Of a stretch of DNA of 64,000 nucleotides, positions 13,801 through 28,800 are shown piece after piece. This stretch comes from Achatina immaculata (Eukaryota > Mollusca > Gastropoda > Stylommatophora > Achatinidae), in contig CM019691.1 in NCBI GenBank assembly GCA_009760885.1, positions 30,436,314 through 30,500,313 on the forward strand, written 5' to 3'. Under the pieces are notes generated by a model, which worked only from the letters and a program-made list of their open reading frames with translations, had not been told where the DNA came from and did no database searches. Position 1 is the stretch's first letter; every line of letters begins with the position of its first letter. The position numbers and the translations under genes were made by a program.

Positions 13801-16800
13801 TTAATGCACTAATGTTACTGCTCCCCATTCCCTTACAGCCCTGCTGTATCTTCTTAACTACTCAGCGGAAAGTGAGGAGGGGGACACAGGGTACTATCCT
13901 CCTTGAGAAGTCATACTGACAATTACAAATTAATCTTGACATATCTTGACATAAATCTGTCCATTATTCATGATAATATGCACTCTGATTGTTTTGGTAG
14001 AATAAAGATGAGAGTGAGAATAAATGCCTTTAATTGTCGTTTCCTCATAAAGTATTATTAGGAGTTATGTTCATACACACGCATAATCACGCAGTCATAT
14101 CATAATTTATTTTTGAGACACTATTTTGATAGATATTAAAATGAAGATATTGAATCTGATGCACCATGTGGCATTCTCCGTGTTTTTCATAGGATGGAAA
14201 GAGGTTACTTATTGGTGCTCCAGGAAGCTGGTATTGGCAAGGTGAGAGCTGGCAATGGAGTTTTGATCACAGTGTTTTATTTTTTCTTTAAAATTTGTTT
14301 TGCATAAATGATCAGAGATATCATGGATTATAGCATTGTTTCAGTTATGATTAATGTTCCAGCAAGTATATATAAAGCACATTTCTTGAATGGAAGAATT
14401 TTGATCTAGCTGTTAAACAAGAAAGAAAACTTATTTTATAATTTATTCATTCATTCATTTGCATGTCCCTTGTGGAACTTTGCCTCTCAAATAGCACTTC
14501 TGTAGGCCTCTTGGTTGTGAGCAAGATGGCCTGCCGCTGCTGCATCCATTTGCAGATCATCAACGATGTCTTGCAGCCATCTTCATTTTGGTCATACTCT
14601 CTTTCTTTTTCCCATTATGTACCCTTCCAAGACAGTCTTCTCTAGATTATCATGACATTTAATGTGTCCAAAATATTTAAGTTTTCTCTCTTTAATCCTC
14701 TTTACTAGCCAGCCTTCTTCAATATTAAGCTCTTGTAGCATAGATATATTTGTTCTTTTTTGTGTCCACGATATTTGGAGAACTCTTCTGTAGCATTTAC
14801 ATTCAAAGGCATTTATGTGTTTCTCAGCTGTTTTGTTAAGTGTCCAGGTCTCACAGGCATATGTTGCGATGAAAAAGATGCATGCCCTTAAAAATCTTAT
14901 TTTTGTGGTTCTGTCTGCTTCTCTCCACAGATTCTTTATTTGTTTTACTTTCTGAAGAGCGATAGATGTCCTTTTAATTTCCCTCATTGTATCTCCATTA
15001 TTAGTTAGTAGTGATCCAAGATATTTAAAACTCTCCACTTCTTCCAGTTTTTCCTCATTGATACATATTTTGGCTGCCTTGTTTGTTTTGTCAATTGTCA
15101 TCAATTTTATAATTATTTCACCAAAATGCTTACAGTACACTTTTGTGACTGAATGGAAGTTAGTTTCTTTTTGAAATAATTCAGTATTTATCATATTTCA
15201 GAAAGATAATATTTAAATTTGAAAACTCAATAATAGGGGTAAGAAATGATCTTTAAATTCCAGGCTAGCCAGGCTAAACAATCTTGACCTTCTTAAATTC
15301 CTGATATTATTATTCTTCATCAGAAAAAAAAAATCATCTCAAAAGTATATTAAGTGCCTTAGATAGAAAATTCACTTTTCAATTTTATCTGATAGAGCAG
15401 GATGTCTCAAGGGGCCCTTTTATGAGGTGATAGTAAATTTAGGGGGCAGTGATTTAATAACATTTTAAAATAGTAATTAGGTGTGGGGCGACCACAGAGA
15501 AATTTTTTTAAAAAGGGGGGATCATCAACAGTAAAGGGTTGAGAAACTCAGTTCTAGCTGTTTATGCACTTTTCAGTGGCACTGCATTTCTTCCACAAAG
15601 TAAATGTGAGACTGGTTTAACTGGAGTAAGTGAGGAGTTGAGCTTTGAATTTAATTTTATGCCTGTCTTTCTTACTAGGAGGAGGCTGAAAAAGCTAAGT
15701 CTATATTTTTCATCAGTTTTTCATGTTTTTGCTTGTTGTGTTGCTTTTGTATGTGATCCCTGAAATATTGGAATGTTGTATGCTCTCGTCAGTCTTTTGT
15801 CACATCTCAAACTCTTTCAAATTTTTTGTTTGCTCTTATAATTTATGACTTCAAGAACTGTCAAAAACCTCTTGTGTATTTTATCACAATAATAAGTTTG
15901 TAATACATTACCTGTGTTTTCCTGCAGGCCAGCTGTTCAATTACAGGACAGATAATGGTGTAAAAATAAGTTCTACACTGGAAAGCAGTGCAGAAGATGA
16001 TGACACTTACATGGGTAAGCAAGCTTAAGAGGAACACATGTGTTACTAATGTCTAACTTTTTATTCTGAAACAGGTCAGCTTTTTTATTATGATGAAATC
16101 AGTGGCCAGAAAATTCTGGAGACCAAAGAAGGGCCAACTAATGATGATTATGGTTACAAGGGTAAAATATGAAGTCTTGTATTTATGTATGCTTGATAAA
16201 CAAGAAGGCTTGTATGCTTCAACTTGGGTTTTTTTTTTTTATTTCTAATGTTTCAGCTAATGCGGTGGTACTTTATCTCTGATAGCAACATACAATAACA
16301 ACATACAATAGCTTTTTTTTCTGAATCACTATTTAACAGGTCTCGAGACTATTTATTGTTGTCCTGTTTCGTTCATTTGTTTTTTCTTCAATATCTCCAA
16401 TATGAATCTTCTTTTTTCCAAGCATATATTGCATAAATGGATTTATAGTTGTCATACAATAGTCTTTTTCATTGTTTTTTTTTAAGTAACTCATATTGAT
16501 TATCAAGTTTGTATTCTGTATCCACCTACAAAACACAAAGAAGTTCAGCCATATGTTTAAAATGCTACTGATACCATATTTTGTTTTCTAAGTAAAGGTT
16601 TTATGCAAAATAATTCTGTGCCTTTTCACATTAAGATGATTTACACTTCAGGCAATGAAAGAATATGGCCAATACTGAGAAATGTACACTTGTTGTATAG
16701 AAACAGTCAAGTCAACTGAGGATGAAATCAGATCAAAAACTTTTTTCTGTCAGTAGTTTGCACAAGGGAAATGATAAGTTTCATTATATGCTTAGTCAAA

Positions 16801-19800
16801 TAAAAGAAAATCCATGTTTACTTAATGGTAGAGCTACTTGAAAACACTTAAAAGCCTGTCCTTTTATCATTCTTACCATCTGGCAAGTTTCCATAACTTT
16901 TAGGTTTAATCACAGTATAAGTGTTAAACTGTGAAAAGATATTTTATTTATTTTTTTACTTTCAGCAAAACCAGAGAATTTTCAAATTCTGATATCAACA
17001 GAGTCATACTCTTCAGACAAACTTTGTGCTTTATTCCATCATTAGAGTTTCTCATATAGCCATTTATAAATTTCTTGTAAAATTCATGAAATCTATGCAA
17101 ACCTGCTGCATTTAGATTTATTGTAATGGTTTTTTTTTAAAAGTAACATTTCTTATTATTGCTGCTACTGAGAGGGTCGCTGGCAGCTTTTCTATCTTAC
17201 TTATTACTCAGAGCTTGTAAGCTAATTTTCTTTGTGCATTATTGCCATAGTATGCTAGGCATTGGCTACAAATAGTTCTAGTACTTGTACACTATGTATG
17301 AATCTGATGTGTTTCCTGGCTTTCATACTATGAACCTGCTAATGAAGACTTAGGATTACCATTGCCTCTTTTTACATTCTATTGCTGTTCCAATCTCATT
17401 CTTAAAAAACAACACTGCTAGTAAAAGCTTAGAGAGATACTTAGATAAAGTCTAAATAAAATTAAACATAGCATGCTTCTAACCCAACCAATATTTTGAA
17501 AATTATACAGTAACTTCCTTCCTGTTTCTTTCCACCAAATTTCTCATCAAAATTTATTCTGGTAGAGCATGAAAATTAATTCAGAAGTGAAAGAGTTAAT
17601 ACATCTCTCAGTTTATGTTGATTTACATTTATTCTTCTTTCATTTTTTAAAAAAATGTGTACCTGATAGTACTTTATCTTTATTCAGGCTCTTTCATTCT
17701 AAGCAGTGATGTCATGTCTCACTTTGGTGCTTTTGAAATCTATTGACATTTAATTCTAAATGAAACTGTAGTGACTGCCATGCTCTTTATCTGTTCATCA
17801 GCTATTGTAGATGTAGCATTACAGCCAGCTAGCTTGCCTGTTCAGTTTTAGAAACACTGCCCATATTTGGACAAAGATGAGAGCAATTTTGCGAGTTCTT
17901 GAATTTTGTGTTGGCCAAATTCACCACTTCTGTATTGAACCAGATTAAATTTAATATTTTCACTGAATTGTTTAAATGCAGATATCAGTGTATTTTTGTG
18001 TGTGTGCCTCTTGTAAACTCACTGGCTTTGTTGCATGTATTGTAACTGTAAAATCATTTATAGTGGCCTCTTTGTTCTAACTTTTCTCAATCATATTGTT
18101 TGATGGCTGATGGCAAGTGCAGAAATAAAATCAAACGATGAAAATGAAAGGCAAAAGCAGCTGTTTATGATTAAAAGAGGATGTCTCTAAAAGTGAAAAA
18201 AGGCTATTACAGTGTTATACAGAGTAGATATTGCTGTATAGATGTGAACATGGACAATTAACAAATGAATGATAAAGAAATAGAAGCACTGGTGATGTGG
18301 TTTTGGAGAAAGATGCAATAAATATCCAAGACAGGCAGAAAAATAAATTAAGAGATCTTCAGAGAAATTTTTAAATGGTGAAAGCTAGTTAAAATGTTAA
18401 GAAAATGACAGTCAGAATTTCTTGGACATGTCATGAGAAGACAGAAGCTGAAGAACTTGGTAATGAGTGGAAAATTCAAGAGAAAAAAAGAGGAGCAGAC
18501 CCAGAAAAAAATCTCAGCAAATCGATCAAGTGGCATAGAAAAAGAAAAGCATTTGAATTCATTTGCAGCACAAAATAGAGAAACATGATCACAACACTGT
18601 CTTACATGGCACATAATTTGAAGCACAAAATAGAGAAACATGATCACAACACTGTCTTACATGGCACATAATTTGAAGCACAAAATAGAGAAACATGATC
18701 ACAACACTGTCTTGCATGGCACATAATTTGAAGCACAAAATAGAGAAACATGATCACAACACTGTCTTGCGTGGCACATAATTTGAAGCACAAAATAGAG
18801 AAACATGATCACAACACTGTCTTGCGTGGCACATAATTTGAAGCACAAAATAGAGAAACATGATCACAACACTGTCTTGCGTGGCACATAATTTGAAGCA
18901 CAAAATAGAGAAACATGATCACAACACTGTCTTGCGTGGCACATAATTTATATATATATGTACGAGTACATAAGTATGCATTTCTCTCTTATTATTTCAC
19001 TAATTTATTAGTATTTTATAACTAACCTACCAAGCTTTGATCTGGTAATATACTGGTAATAGTGCTATTATAATGCTTTCAACATCTAATTTATTAATTT
19101 ATTCAAATTAAATTTGCTCAAAATAACAGTGCCTATATAACATCTTGTAGATTTACTTTTCACAAACAATGTTTTTTTTTTTTCAATCATTTAAATTTTA
19201 TTAAGGTTAATTACAAAGATGAGAAAATTAACCTGTGATAAAATGTACTTAGAGCATTTTAGTGAAAGACAAAATGTGATGATGTCTGTAGTAAAACTGG
19301 TACTAATGAGGCAATGGTAGACAGAAATGTATGGATCAGTTTCACCAGCAAATGGTAGAAAGAAGAGCCTCACTTGTAGCGCCAGTTATCCTTTCTTCTC
19401 TATGTTTATTTTGAGAAGCCTTATTATTGCATTGGTTATCCTTTCTTTTCTATGTTATTTATATCTGGTGAAGACTTCTTGCTGAAATATCACTCACTGT
19501 TTTTTTCACATTGAAACAAGGGAAGAACCAACACACTTGACATTGTGGACAGAGCACACACTAACTTTGATAATTAAATACTTTTGTTTTTAACAACAGG
19601 ATACTCGAGTGCTATTGGAGAGTTTGATGGAGACAGTAATGATGGTAAGTAAAACAGGAAAACCTCCTCCACTGGTGATGGAGAATGCATAAGTCACTTT
19701 TAAAAATTCAAAGCAGAATTTTTTTGTTGGAATTGCTGTAGTCTAATGGTTTTTTTCTTTTTTGTTAAAAAAATCTTATTTAAATTTACAGAAACTTCTT

Positions 19801-22800
19801 ATCTTTTTTTAAAAAAGTCCTTCCTTGAGTGTTCTGGAATTTCCTTATTTTATTATTCCAGTGTGTACTAGTCTATAGTTTTTACCCAGTTTAAATTTAT
19901 AGATGATTATATAAATTTTTATAATTTTATTACATGGCTGTATATTTTATTTCAGTTAATAAAAGTGACTGCATGTTATAATAAATCGAGATATTTCTAT
20001 TAATAAGTCTTGATTATGTTTTTTAAAAATGTATTCAAATGCCAATAAACTTTTACTAGGTCAGATTAGATTATGTTATGATCATTATCCTTGTATGTCA
20101 GTACTTGGTTCCTCAGATCTCTCCTATAATATATTTCTTGGTGGACAGCAACTGATTTTTCCCATTCTATATTGATTCACAGTGTCATTTACCTTTTATA
20201 TTCAGTATCTTCTTCCCATCACTTTTGCTTCCTTTTTTTTTTTTTTTAAATTTACAGCAGTCCACAGAAGCTATGATACTTTATATACTATATAACTGGT
20301 ATATTGTACCAATGTACAATATAATTAGATTAGTTGCAGTCATATTCAAGAGAGTTGAGAACATAGCACCCCTATTCTATATCACAGATATAGCTTGTTC
20401 TTTCTGAGGCCAGATCTGCAGACTGGATAATGGTTATATAGATTTAAAGAGATGTTGCCAGAGAAGATAAAACATAGGTGCACAATAAAATTTTAACATG
20501 CATCTGCATCAATCTGACAAAAAAACCATGTCCAATAGTTGCTACCTTACATATCCATAGGACTGTATGAGCATATAAGTGGAAGAGGATTGGAGAACAG
20601 TTGGGACATAATAGTAAACATTGAGACAGAGACTACAAAGGAACTGGAGAAGCGTGATATACAATTTAAAGGAAAGCAATTTTGGAAAGGAAATCAGACT
20701 GATCGATGGAGAGAATTAGAAAAACCCAGTGACAAAGTGCTCTGTAGTCATTATATCAAAATTTGTTAATATGTTTCAACTTCCACAGATTATGTTGTTG
20801 GAATTCCAAAGGGAGATCATTACCTTGGAAGGGTATGTATAAGAATGAGAATGTAGTTCCTTTTTAATGTTGTGTGTGTTCAGTACAAATTCATTTAACT
20901 TTTTTGTATGCAAAAAATCATAGTTTTTAAAAAAAATATTCATGTCTCCTCCTGCCTCCTGATGCTTGTTACTTACTTGAATAGTGTTTGAGAAGTAAAA
21001 ACATATTTTTAAGGCTGAAATTGGGCATGAAATAAGAAACTTTAGAGATCCTGGTCTTAAAATGTTTGTGGACAAATGAACTATTTATTAAAGTATTCCA
21101 AATCTGTATTGCAGCAGTGTATAACACAGTGTATAGAGAAGTGGTTCATAATTGGTGGTCAGAAGACTGTTGTGGGAGTCCATGATAAAAACTCAAGGTC
21201 CTTTTTTGTCAGTACAAGTACAAATGTTAATTGCTGTCTATTTTTTCTTAACATTCACATCTTTTTTTAAAATTCACAAAGTTTGTACTGTGTTTTTTAG
21301 TGTAGTTCTGCATTTACTTATTAAAAGTTGCCCTCATTTTCTGTAAAAAAATTCTAGCTACCATACAAGTATGACATTTTTTCGATGAACAGGGATCCAT
21401 GGCCTGGATTTTGAAACAGCAGGGGGTCCATAGACTTTTGTTAAATGGGAACCAGTGGTATAGAGAATTCAATAACATAGCCTCCTTTCTACTATATCTG
21501 AATAGATTGTTACATTAAACAAGTTTTCCACATCCAATTTGTTCACAGGTTGAGCTGTTCACACAAAACTTAACACAATTTGGGTCACTGGTTGGAGAAC
21601 AGGTATAAATTACAAACATATCACAACATATAGTGTTAAGCCTGCTACTGTATATAGGTTTTGGTAATAAGAAAACGCAGTATAATTTGTTTAAAAAATG
21701 TATTTAGCCACTATCTATCCAGTACCATGCCAACAGGCACTGATGGTCATGGTTTTCTACAATTCTGTATTCCAGGTGCTAATTATGAGCTGGACTGGTG
21801 TTCTTTCTCCATGCCACTTTGTCAATCAGTCATCTTCATTCTTTGCCTTGGTCTCTTTCACCCTCTATCATCCCTGCTGTTATCAGATATTCCAATCCAT
21901 CTGCTCTCATGATGAGTCCTATGAATTTGGATTGTGTCATCCTGAATTTTGTTAGTACTGTCTCTCTTCTTCTGCCTCCTTCAGTGGTATCTTTAGCATT
22001 CTTCTAGGTCACTTCTCCATAAAATAGGACTGGTTCAGTATTACACTAGAGTGTTCATTTCCACAAACTAAAATCTTCTAAATCACATGTACAGTTAGAT
22101 CATATAGTAACAACAAGCTGATAAATAGGAAAGCTGATATATTAATATTGTGTGTGTTCTATCATAATTATTTTGCAGTCTTGTGGACAGATGTGTGCAC
22201 TGGATGCAAACATAATGATGCAAATATGTGTTCTTGCAGTTTGTATACATGTATACTTTACATAATAAGACAGTATTATAGATTCTATTTGTGAAATACA
22301 TTTCAAATCATTTTAATCTTAAAACTGAACTTGCTTGAAATAATTTTATTCCAGATTGGAGCTTATTTTGGATATTCATTGGCAGTGGCGGACCTGAATG
22401 GAGACAGGTAAGTTGGTCTTGATCAATTTTACTGAGAAGATGAGTAAGAAAATGTGTACAGTTGATGTGAGTGGCAGCCAATATGCAGTTATTGCATTTT
22501 TAAATGTAGAGAAGTATACTATACTTTATGGAGCAAAAATAATTGCACTTAGAGAGATAAAACCATCATAAGGACCAGCAAACCATATCTGATCAAATTT
22601 TTTCTATTTTTTTTTAGAAAACAGTTTATTGGAGTGATAAAGTGACTTGGGTAATGAGATGAAGAATGATGATCATGTTCACGTGTCAGAACTTGCTTGG
22701 TGTAAGGGGGGAGGGCCTTTAAAGCATTTTATTTCTTGATTTCATTGCCTTAGTAAAGAAATCATAGGAAAGACAAATCATAAATTGTAGACAGCATTTT

Positions 22801-25800
22801 TGTTTAAAGTCAATGAAAAAACCCCATAAAATGAAGGAAGACATGGAAAAATGTAGATTTGAACTTCTTTTGAAATACAGAAGTGACTGGACTTTTTACT
22901 TTTTCAGAATGGATGATATTATTGTTGGAGCGCCACTGTATGCTGAGCTTGAATCTTCTGATGCATTTGACACTGGAAGGGTGTACATCTATTACCAGAC
23001 CAGCAAAGTGAGCCATTTATATCTGTATTAAACTTGTATATCTAATATCATACATAATAATGTGTGTGTATGCATGTACACAGGGAAAAGAAAGAGGACC
23101 AGGCCACTGGGAACATGGAGATGCACAATACAGAAAGAACTAAAGAAAGCAGGAAAAACATGGTTTGAGGTATTATGACTTGCTCAAGGCAGGACTTGTT
23201 GATGCCTTATGCTTCATTGGGAGCACAGAGGACTAATGATGGTGATGTGCATATATACCCACATGCACATACTCACACATGCACATACTCACACATGCAC
23301 ATATACTCACACATGCACATATACTCACACATGCACATATACTCACACATGCACATATACTCACACATGCACATATACTCACACATGCACATATACTCAC
23401 ACATGCACATATACTCACACATGCACATACTCACACATGCACATATACTCACACATGCACATATACTCACACATGCACATATACTCACACATGCACATAT
23501 ACTCACACATGCACATATACTCACACATGCACATACTCACACATGCACATATACTCACACATGCACATATCATATCTCTAGGCATATTTCATAATTTGCT
23601 ATACTCAGCTGAATCCCTATTCTACTAGGTGATTATTCTTCTTGTGGAGTACAGTTTACATCTTAGAAATTACTTCTTGTTGTTGGTGCTATAAGACAAC
23701 TCTGTTTTCTATGTCACACACTAAGAAAATCCAACAAGACTCCCAGGCTTTCAACTCCACAGAATAATACTGATACAACAACTTAACTGAACTTGGCAGT
23801 CTCCCAGCATAACAAAACTTGTCAAACAATGAGAGTTCCGACAAAGCCAGTGGTGTAGTTTTTATATTCAGACAACACAAGTTTATTGATGGTAAAAATG
23901 AGGGGTGAAATCATGAGGATGGAAACGTAGCCCATCAGGGTGGAAAGAAGTTACAGTGACAATTCCCGGCGTGAGTAAACTCTACGCCATATGGGCGAAA
24001 ACCTTACAATGTACCTATAGAACAAAAAAACCATACTTACGTTTCCACCTGAACCACCTCAGTTATCACCAGAAGACTAAATCCTACATCTCAACTACCA
24101 AAACTGCTACTACTAAAAAAATCTACCTAACCGAGACTCCATCTACAGCAAAACAAGTAAGGTTCCATTCTGCCACAAAAACAAGTAAGGCTTCCCCTTT
24201 GTCTAATCGTGCGTGGTATTTATACTGTCCCTACCCACTCACACATGCACATACTCACATATGCATGTATACTCACACATGCACATATACTCACACATGC
24301 ATGAGATTGTGGCCGTGCAGGTTAAAACTTCATAAAGATATTGTAGAAGGCAGAACAGATTTAGGAGAAATTCACACATGTGTTGTGGCCTGACTTTTTG
24401 AAGTCTGTGACAGCTCTCCAGTGAGATATCAGAAGAGAATATTGATGCACACCATCAGCATGGAAAAACATCAGATTCAGAGATAAGAAAGTCCAGGCTA
24501 CAAACTCTTTATTAAGTGAAGGATCACCTGGAAACCTTTGACTTGTGAAAAAACAATCTCATTCAGTCTTTTGAACAGAGTCAACATAAATCCATCCATA
24601 ATGTGATCTTTCATTTACAAATTTCATGACCACTCTTTCTAAAACAAATACTTTTACCTAAGAGCATACACTATTAAAGTTGTTTTTGCATTAAAACTGA
24701 ATGATTGATCTGCATGCGCATACTTGCTTAAGACATGCTAAAAATGAATTATGCTACATTAGATTTCAGTCTGTCAAGTGTGCCTCTCAGAAGAAGCAAA
24801 GTTTCCTATTATTGGAATTATCAAAACGTGTCAGTCAATCAGTCATTTACATGTCCCTTGTGGAACTTTGCCTCCCTAACAACTCTCCTGTAGGCCTCTC
24901 GGTTGTAAGCAAGATGCCCTGCTGCTGATGCATCCATTTGCAGATTATCAGTGATGTCTTGCAACCATTTTCACCTTGGTCTTCCTCTCTTTCGTTTTCC
25001 CATTATGTACCCTTCCAAGACTGTCTTCTCTAGATTATCATGATGTTTAATGTGTCCAAAATATTTAAGTTTTCTCTGTTTAATCCTCATTACTAGCCAG
25101 CCTCCTTCAATATTAAGTTCTTGTAGTATGGATATATTTGTTGAATATGGAAATGAAAGTTCACATGCTTTATGATATTTGGAGAACTGTGATCCACGAG
25201 TGAAAATGTGGCACAGCTTTATGCACTGTGAAGTGACAGAACACTTCTTCTTCTGGGATCTGTGAGGTTTACTATAATGTACATTCTTTTTACCAGTACA
25301 GTGAAGTACCATTCCAAGACATCATAAGTAACAGGAGTCATTTCAGTCATGACCTTCCAGTGTTATTGGTGGATGAGGACTATTTCATGACCATCTAGTT
25401 CTTCTCACCCTCCCACCCCTAAGTAAACAAAAATTGGATTTTTTGAGGTTTTTTTTTTTTGCAAAATTATGTTAAAAACATTGCCACCAGATCACAGCTG
25501 ACAATCTAGAATGGATGAAACAATTCATAACCGATGATGTGAAAGCATATACATCCCACATAGGTGAAATGTTGCCTATATATTTGTCTTGCCACCTAAG
25601 ATGATCATACTGAAACTGGTTGAAAAGCAGTATTAAAAGAAAATACTGAGTATTTCTTTGTAACTCATATAAGTGAAGAATAAGCAAACTGTAAAATAAA
25701 TATTTTAAAAATGTTTTATGAACTCTTTGTATATGGTTTTAAAGCAGATATTCATGAAGACGTCAAATTTTATTTTATATTGGAAATATTCTTCTAGAAA

Positions 25801-28800
25801 AATGGTTTCCAAACTCTTTTCAAGTTGTGGATCCCTAAATACAGTGATAATTCACCATGTTCCCTCTTACACTTGCTCACAACTTGCCATTAAATTATGA
25901 ATTCTCTGAATATTCATGACTTTGTAACATATGGGTTTGGGATCTTTAATTGTGTACAAAAATAAAAGAAAAATTTGAATCTAGACTATGTTTTATAAAA
26001 AAATAAAAGGAAAATTTGAATCTAGACTTCCCTAAGCTCTTTAGATTTTCACAAATGTCCAGGAGGCCTCAGTACCCTGTCAGCAGCCAGTGTTTCTAGA
26101 ATCTTATCTTATATCCTTCCCATGCTGTTAAACATCACATAGGGCTTGCATAGTAGTTCACCAAGTTTTCCTTTTTTCAGAGCTTTTCAACCTCATCAAG
26201 GGATGTTATGCCCACCAAACAGGCCTCTCTTAACATTGTCCTCTTTAGAGTTTTATGTGGTCAACCTCTTTTTCTTTGGGCTGTTGTGTTCTACTTGATA
26301 GCTTGTTTTGGGATTCTCTGGCTGTTTCTTCTGATCACATGACCGACATATGTCCATCTTCTTTTTCTGATCACCCATGAGACAGGTAGTTGTTTGCTTA
26401 TCTGCCTTATCTCTGCATTGTTCTTGAATTCGTTCCACTTTATACCAAGTATTTTCCTTAGGTATTTATTTTCAACAGAGTCTGTTTCTAGAATAATAAT
26501 CTTTTAATATGCATTTATCACAAGAGGACCTTCATAATACTTGTAAGATTACTTTAAAATATTAATGGTTAAATAATATTTTATGTCAGAGTGTCTGTCA
26601 GGTGGTTAATTCTGGTTTAGTTACCAGATATTTGCTGCAAACTCAGATGCTGCTAATTAATCAAATGATTTAATTTTCATTTCACAGGTTGGTGATTCTG
26701 GAAAAGTGGAGGTATCTTATTTATGTTGAATGTTAAGTTCTTACAAATAGAGTTTGTCAGTGCTAAACTTATATTTTTCACTACTCTTTCCATTATGAGA
26801 CCTGTACGTGACATTTCAATTTTTAATTAATTTTTTTTTTAAGATTATTAACTGTTGTTCATATCTTTCATAATATTTTACACATCTGTTTACTTTCTTG
26901 GGTGATTTGAGATTCCATTAATTAAAATAGTCAAATGTTGTTAAAAATAATTTATGAAGAACACATAAGCCTTCATTTGCTTTAGAAATCTTGATTTTGA
27001 GATTGTATTGTTTTCAGCCAATATATAGAGAGAGCAAAAACCCCCACCTGTTGTTATGTGTAATGTGATTTTATTTTTAATGCTGTATTTATGAATATTT
27101 CTGCTCTGGTATGGATCTAGGACATCAGTGAGTTCCACCATGATCTCCACAGAGATGAATATGGTTCCATGTTCTCTCATATAGCATTAAAAAAATCACA
27201 CTATACATAGAAACAGGTGAAGTGGGACTTTTTGTCCAGCCCATAGTTTCTCCGTTATTAAATAATGTGGCTTGAAAGTGTAAAACTAATCATAAATTAT
27301 TTCAAAAATCAATTTTAAGAAAATATGAATTAAAATGATAATAAGAACATGTATTGATGAGAATGATTTAATTTGCCTAGCCATGACAACTCACTACCAA
27401 AAATAGCACTAAGATGGACACCACAGGGAACAGAAGTAAGGGTAGACCAAAAGAGACATGGAGAAGAGCAACAGAGAGGATGTTGAGCAATAGAGGGCTC
27501 ACCTGGGCAAGAGCAAAAAAAAAAGGCAAAGGACAGGCATTTGTGGAAAACCCTTGCAGAAGCCCTATGTGCCCTGGGCACTTAAGGTTCAGAGAGAGAG
27601 AGAGAGCCATGAGTATGAATGAAATTATAAGATTCTGAAATTGAGAGCATTTACTTATAAAAATGGTTTCAGATATTGATAGGAACTTCAAAACTGGATT
27701 AGATTAAAATATTGAAACCAATATTCACAGTGAAGTTCGTATGAGTGCAGGATGTGATGTCACCAAAAAGTGTAAATTTTCCTATCCTTACTACCTATAT
27801 CATCCATCCCTGCCACACCCAAGAAAACATAAAACAACCAAGATGACTCTTGTATAAATTAAGTTAGAAATATGTGTGCCTATCTATTATAAAACATCAC
27901 ACTTTATATGCCAAAGGTCATGGAAAATATGGGCCTAACACCATATTCCCCAATATGCTTTAATGGCGTGGAAACGGGAATTTTTACCTTTACCTTTTAC
28001 CTATTGTAAAGTATCCTGTTAATATCAGATGTTATATACATTTTATCTGTCTGCATCTTCGTTGTTAAAATACCAAAAAAAAGGCAACTTTAGCTATTGC
28101 AGTAATTGGAGAGGAGTAACCTTACTATCACCTGTCAAAAGTATTTTGCAAACTCATTCTGAATAGAATTAAAAATGTAGTGGATATTGCAGTGAAGGAA
28201 GAACAAGCAGGATTTCAAAAAGTGAGAAACTGTTTTGACCAGATTGTTACTGTAAGGATAAGTTGAAGAACATATTGAAAAGCAAAAACCATTAATCCTG
28301 AACTTCATAGATTTTATACAGGCATTTGAGATTCATTGTGGAGAATTTTAAGACTATATGGAATCTCTCTCTCTCTCTGAACCTTAAGTGCCCAGGGCAC
28401 ATGGGGCTTCCGCAAGGGTTTTTCACAAATGCCTGTCTTTCGCCTTTTTTTCTGCTCTTGCCCAGGTGAGCCCTCTATTGCTCAACATCCTTTCTGTTGT
28501 TCTTCTCCATGTCTCTTTTGGTCTACCCTTACTTCTGCTCCCCTGTGATGTCCATCTTAGTGCTATTTTTGGTAGTGAGTTGTCAGTCATTCGGAGCACA
28601 TGTCCCAACCATCGCCAGCGTCTTTCCTCAATAATTGTTGTCAGTGGTTTCATCTGCATTTCTGACTATATAGAATACCATCTAAAATTCTCAACATCAT
28701 CAAGGATCTCTACAGTGGATATGTTTGTGCAGTCAAGACAGAAGAAGGAATGAATGAATGATTCCAGATTGAAACAGGTGTGAAACAGTGATGTATACTA

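Noticed and set aside
18566..18950. CRISPR-like regular repeat
   Set aside because: The 55-bp units are contiguous with no spacers, and the DNA is eukaryotic.
23175..23628. MHIYSH / HTCTYT repeat proteins
   Set aside because: All frames are open because the 18-bp unit lacks stops; this is a satellite.
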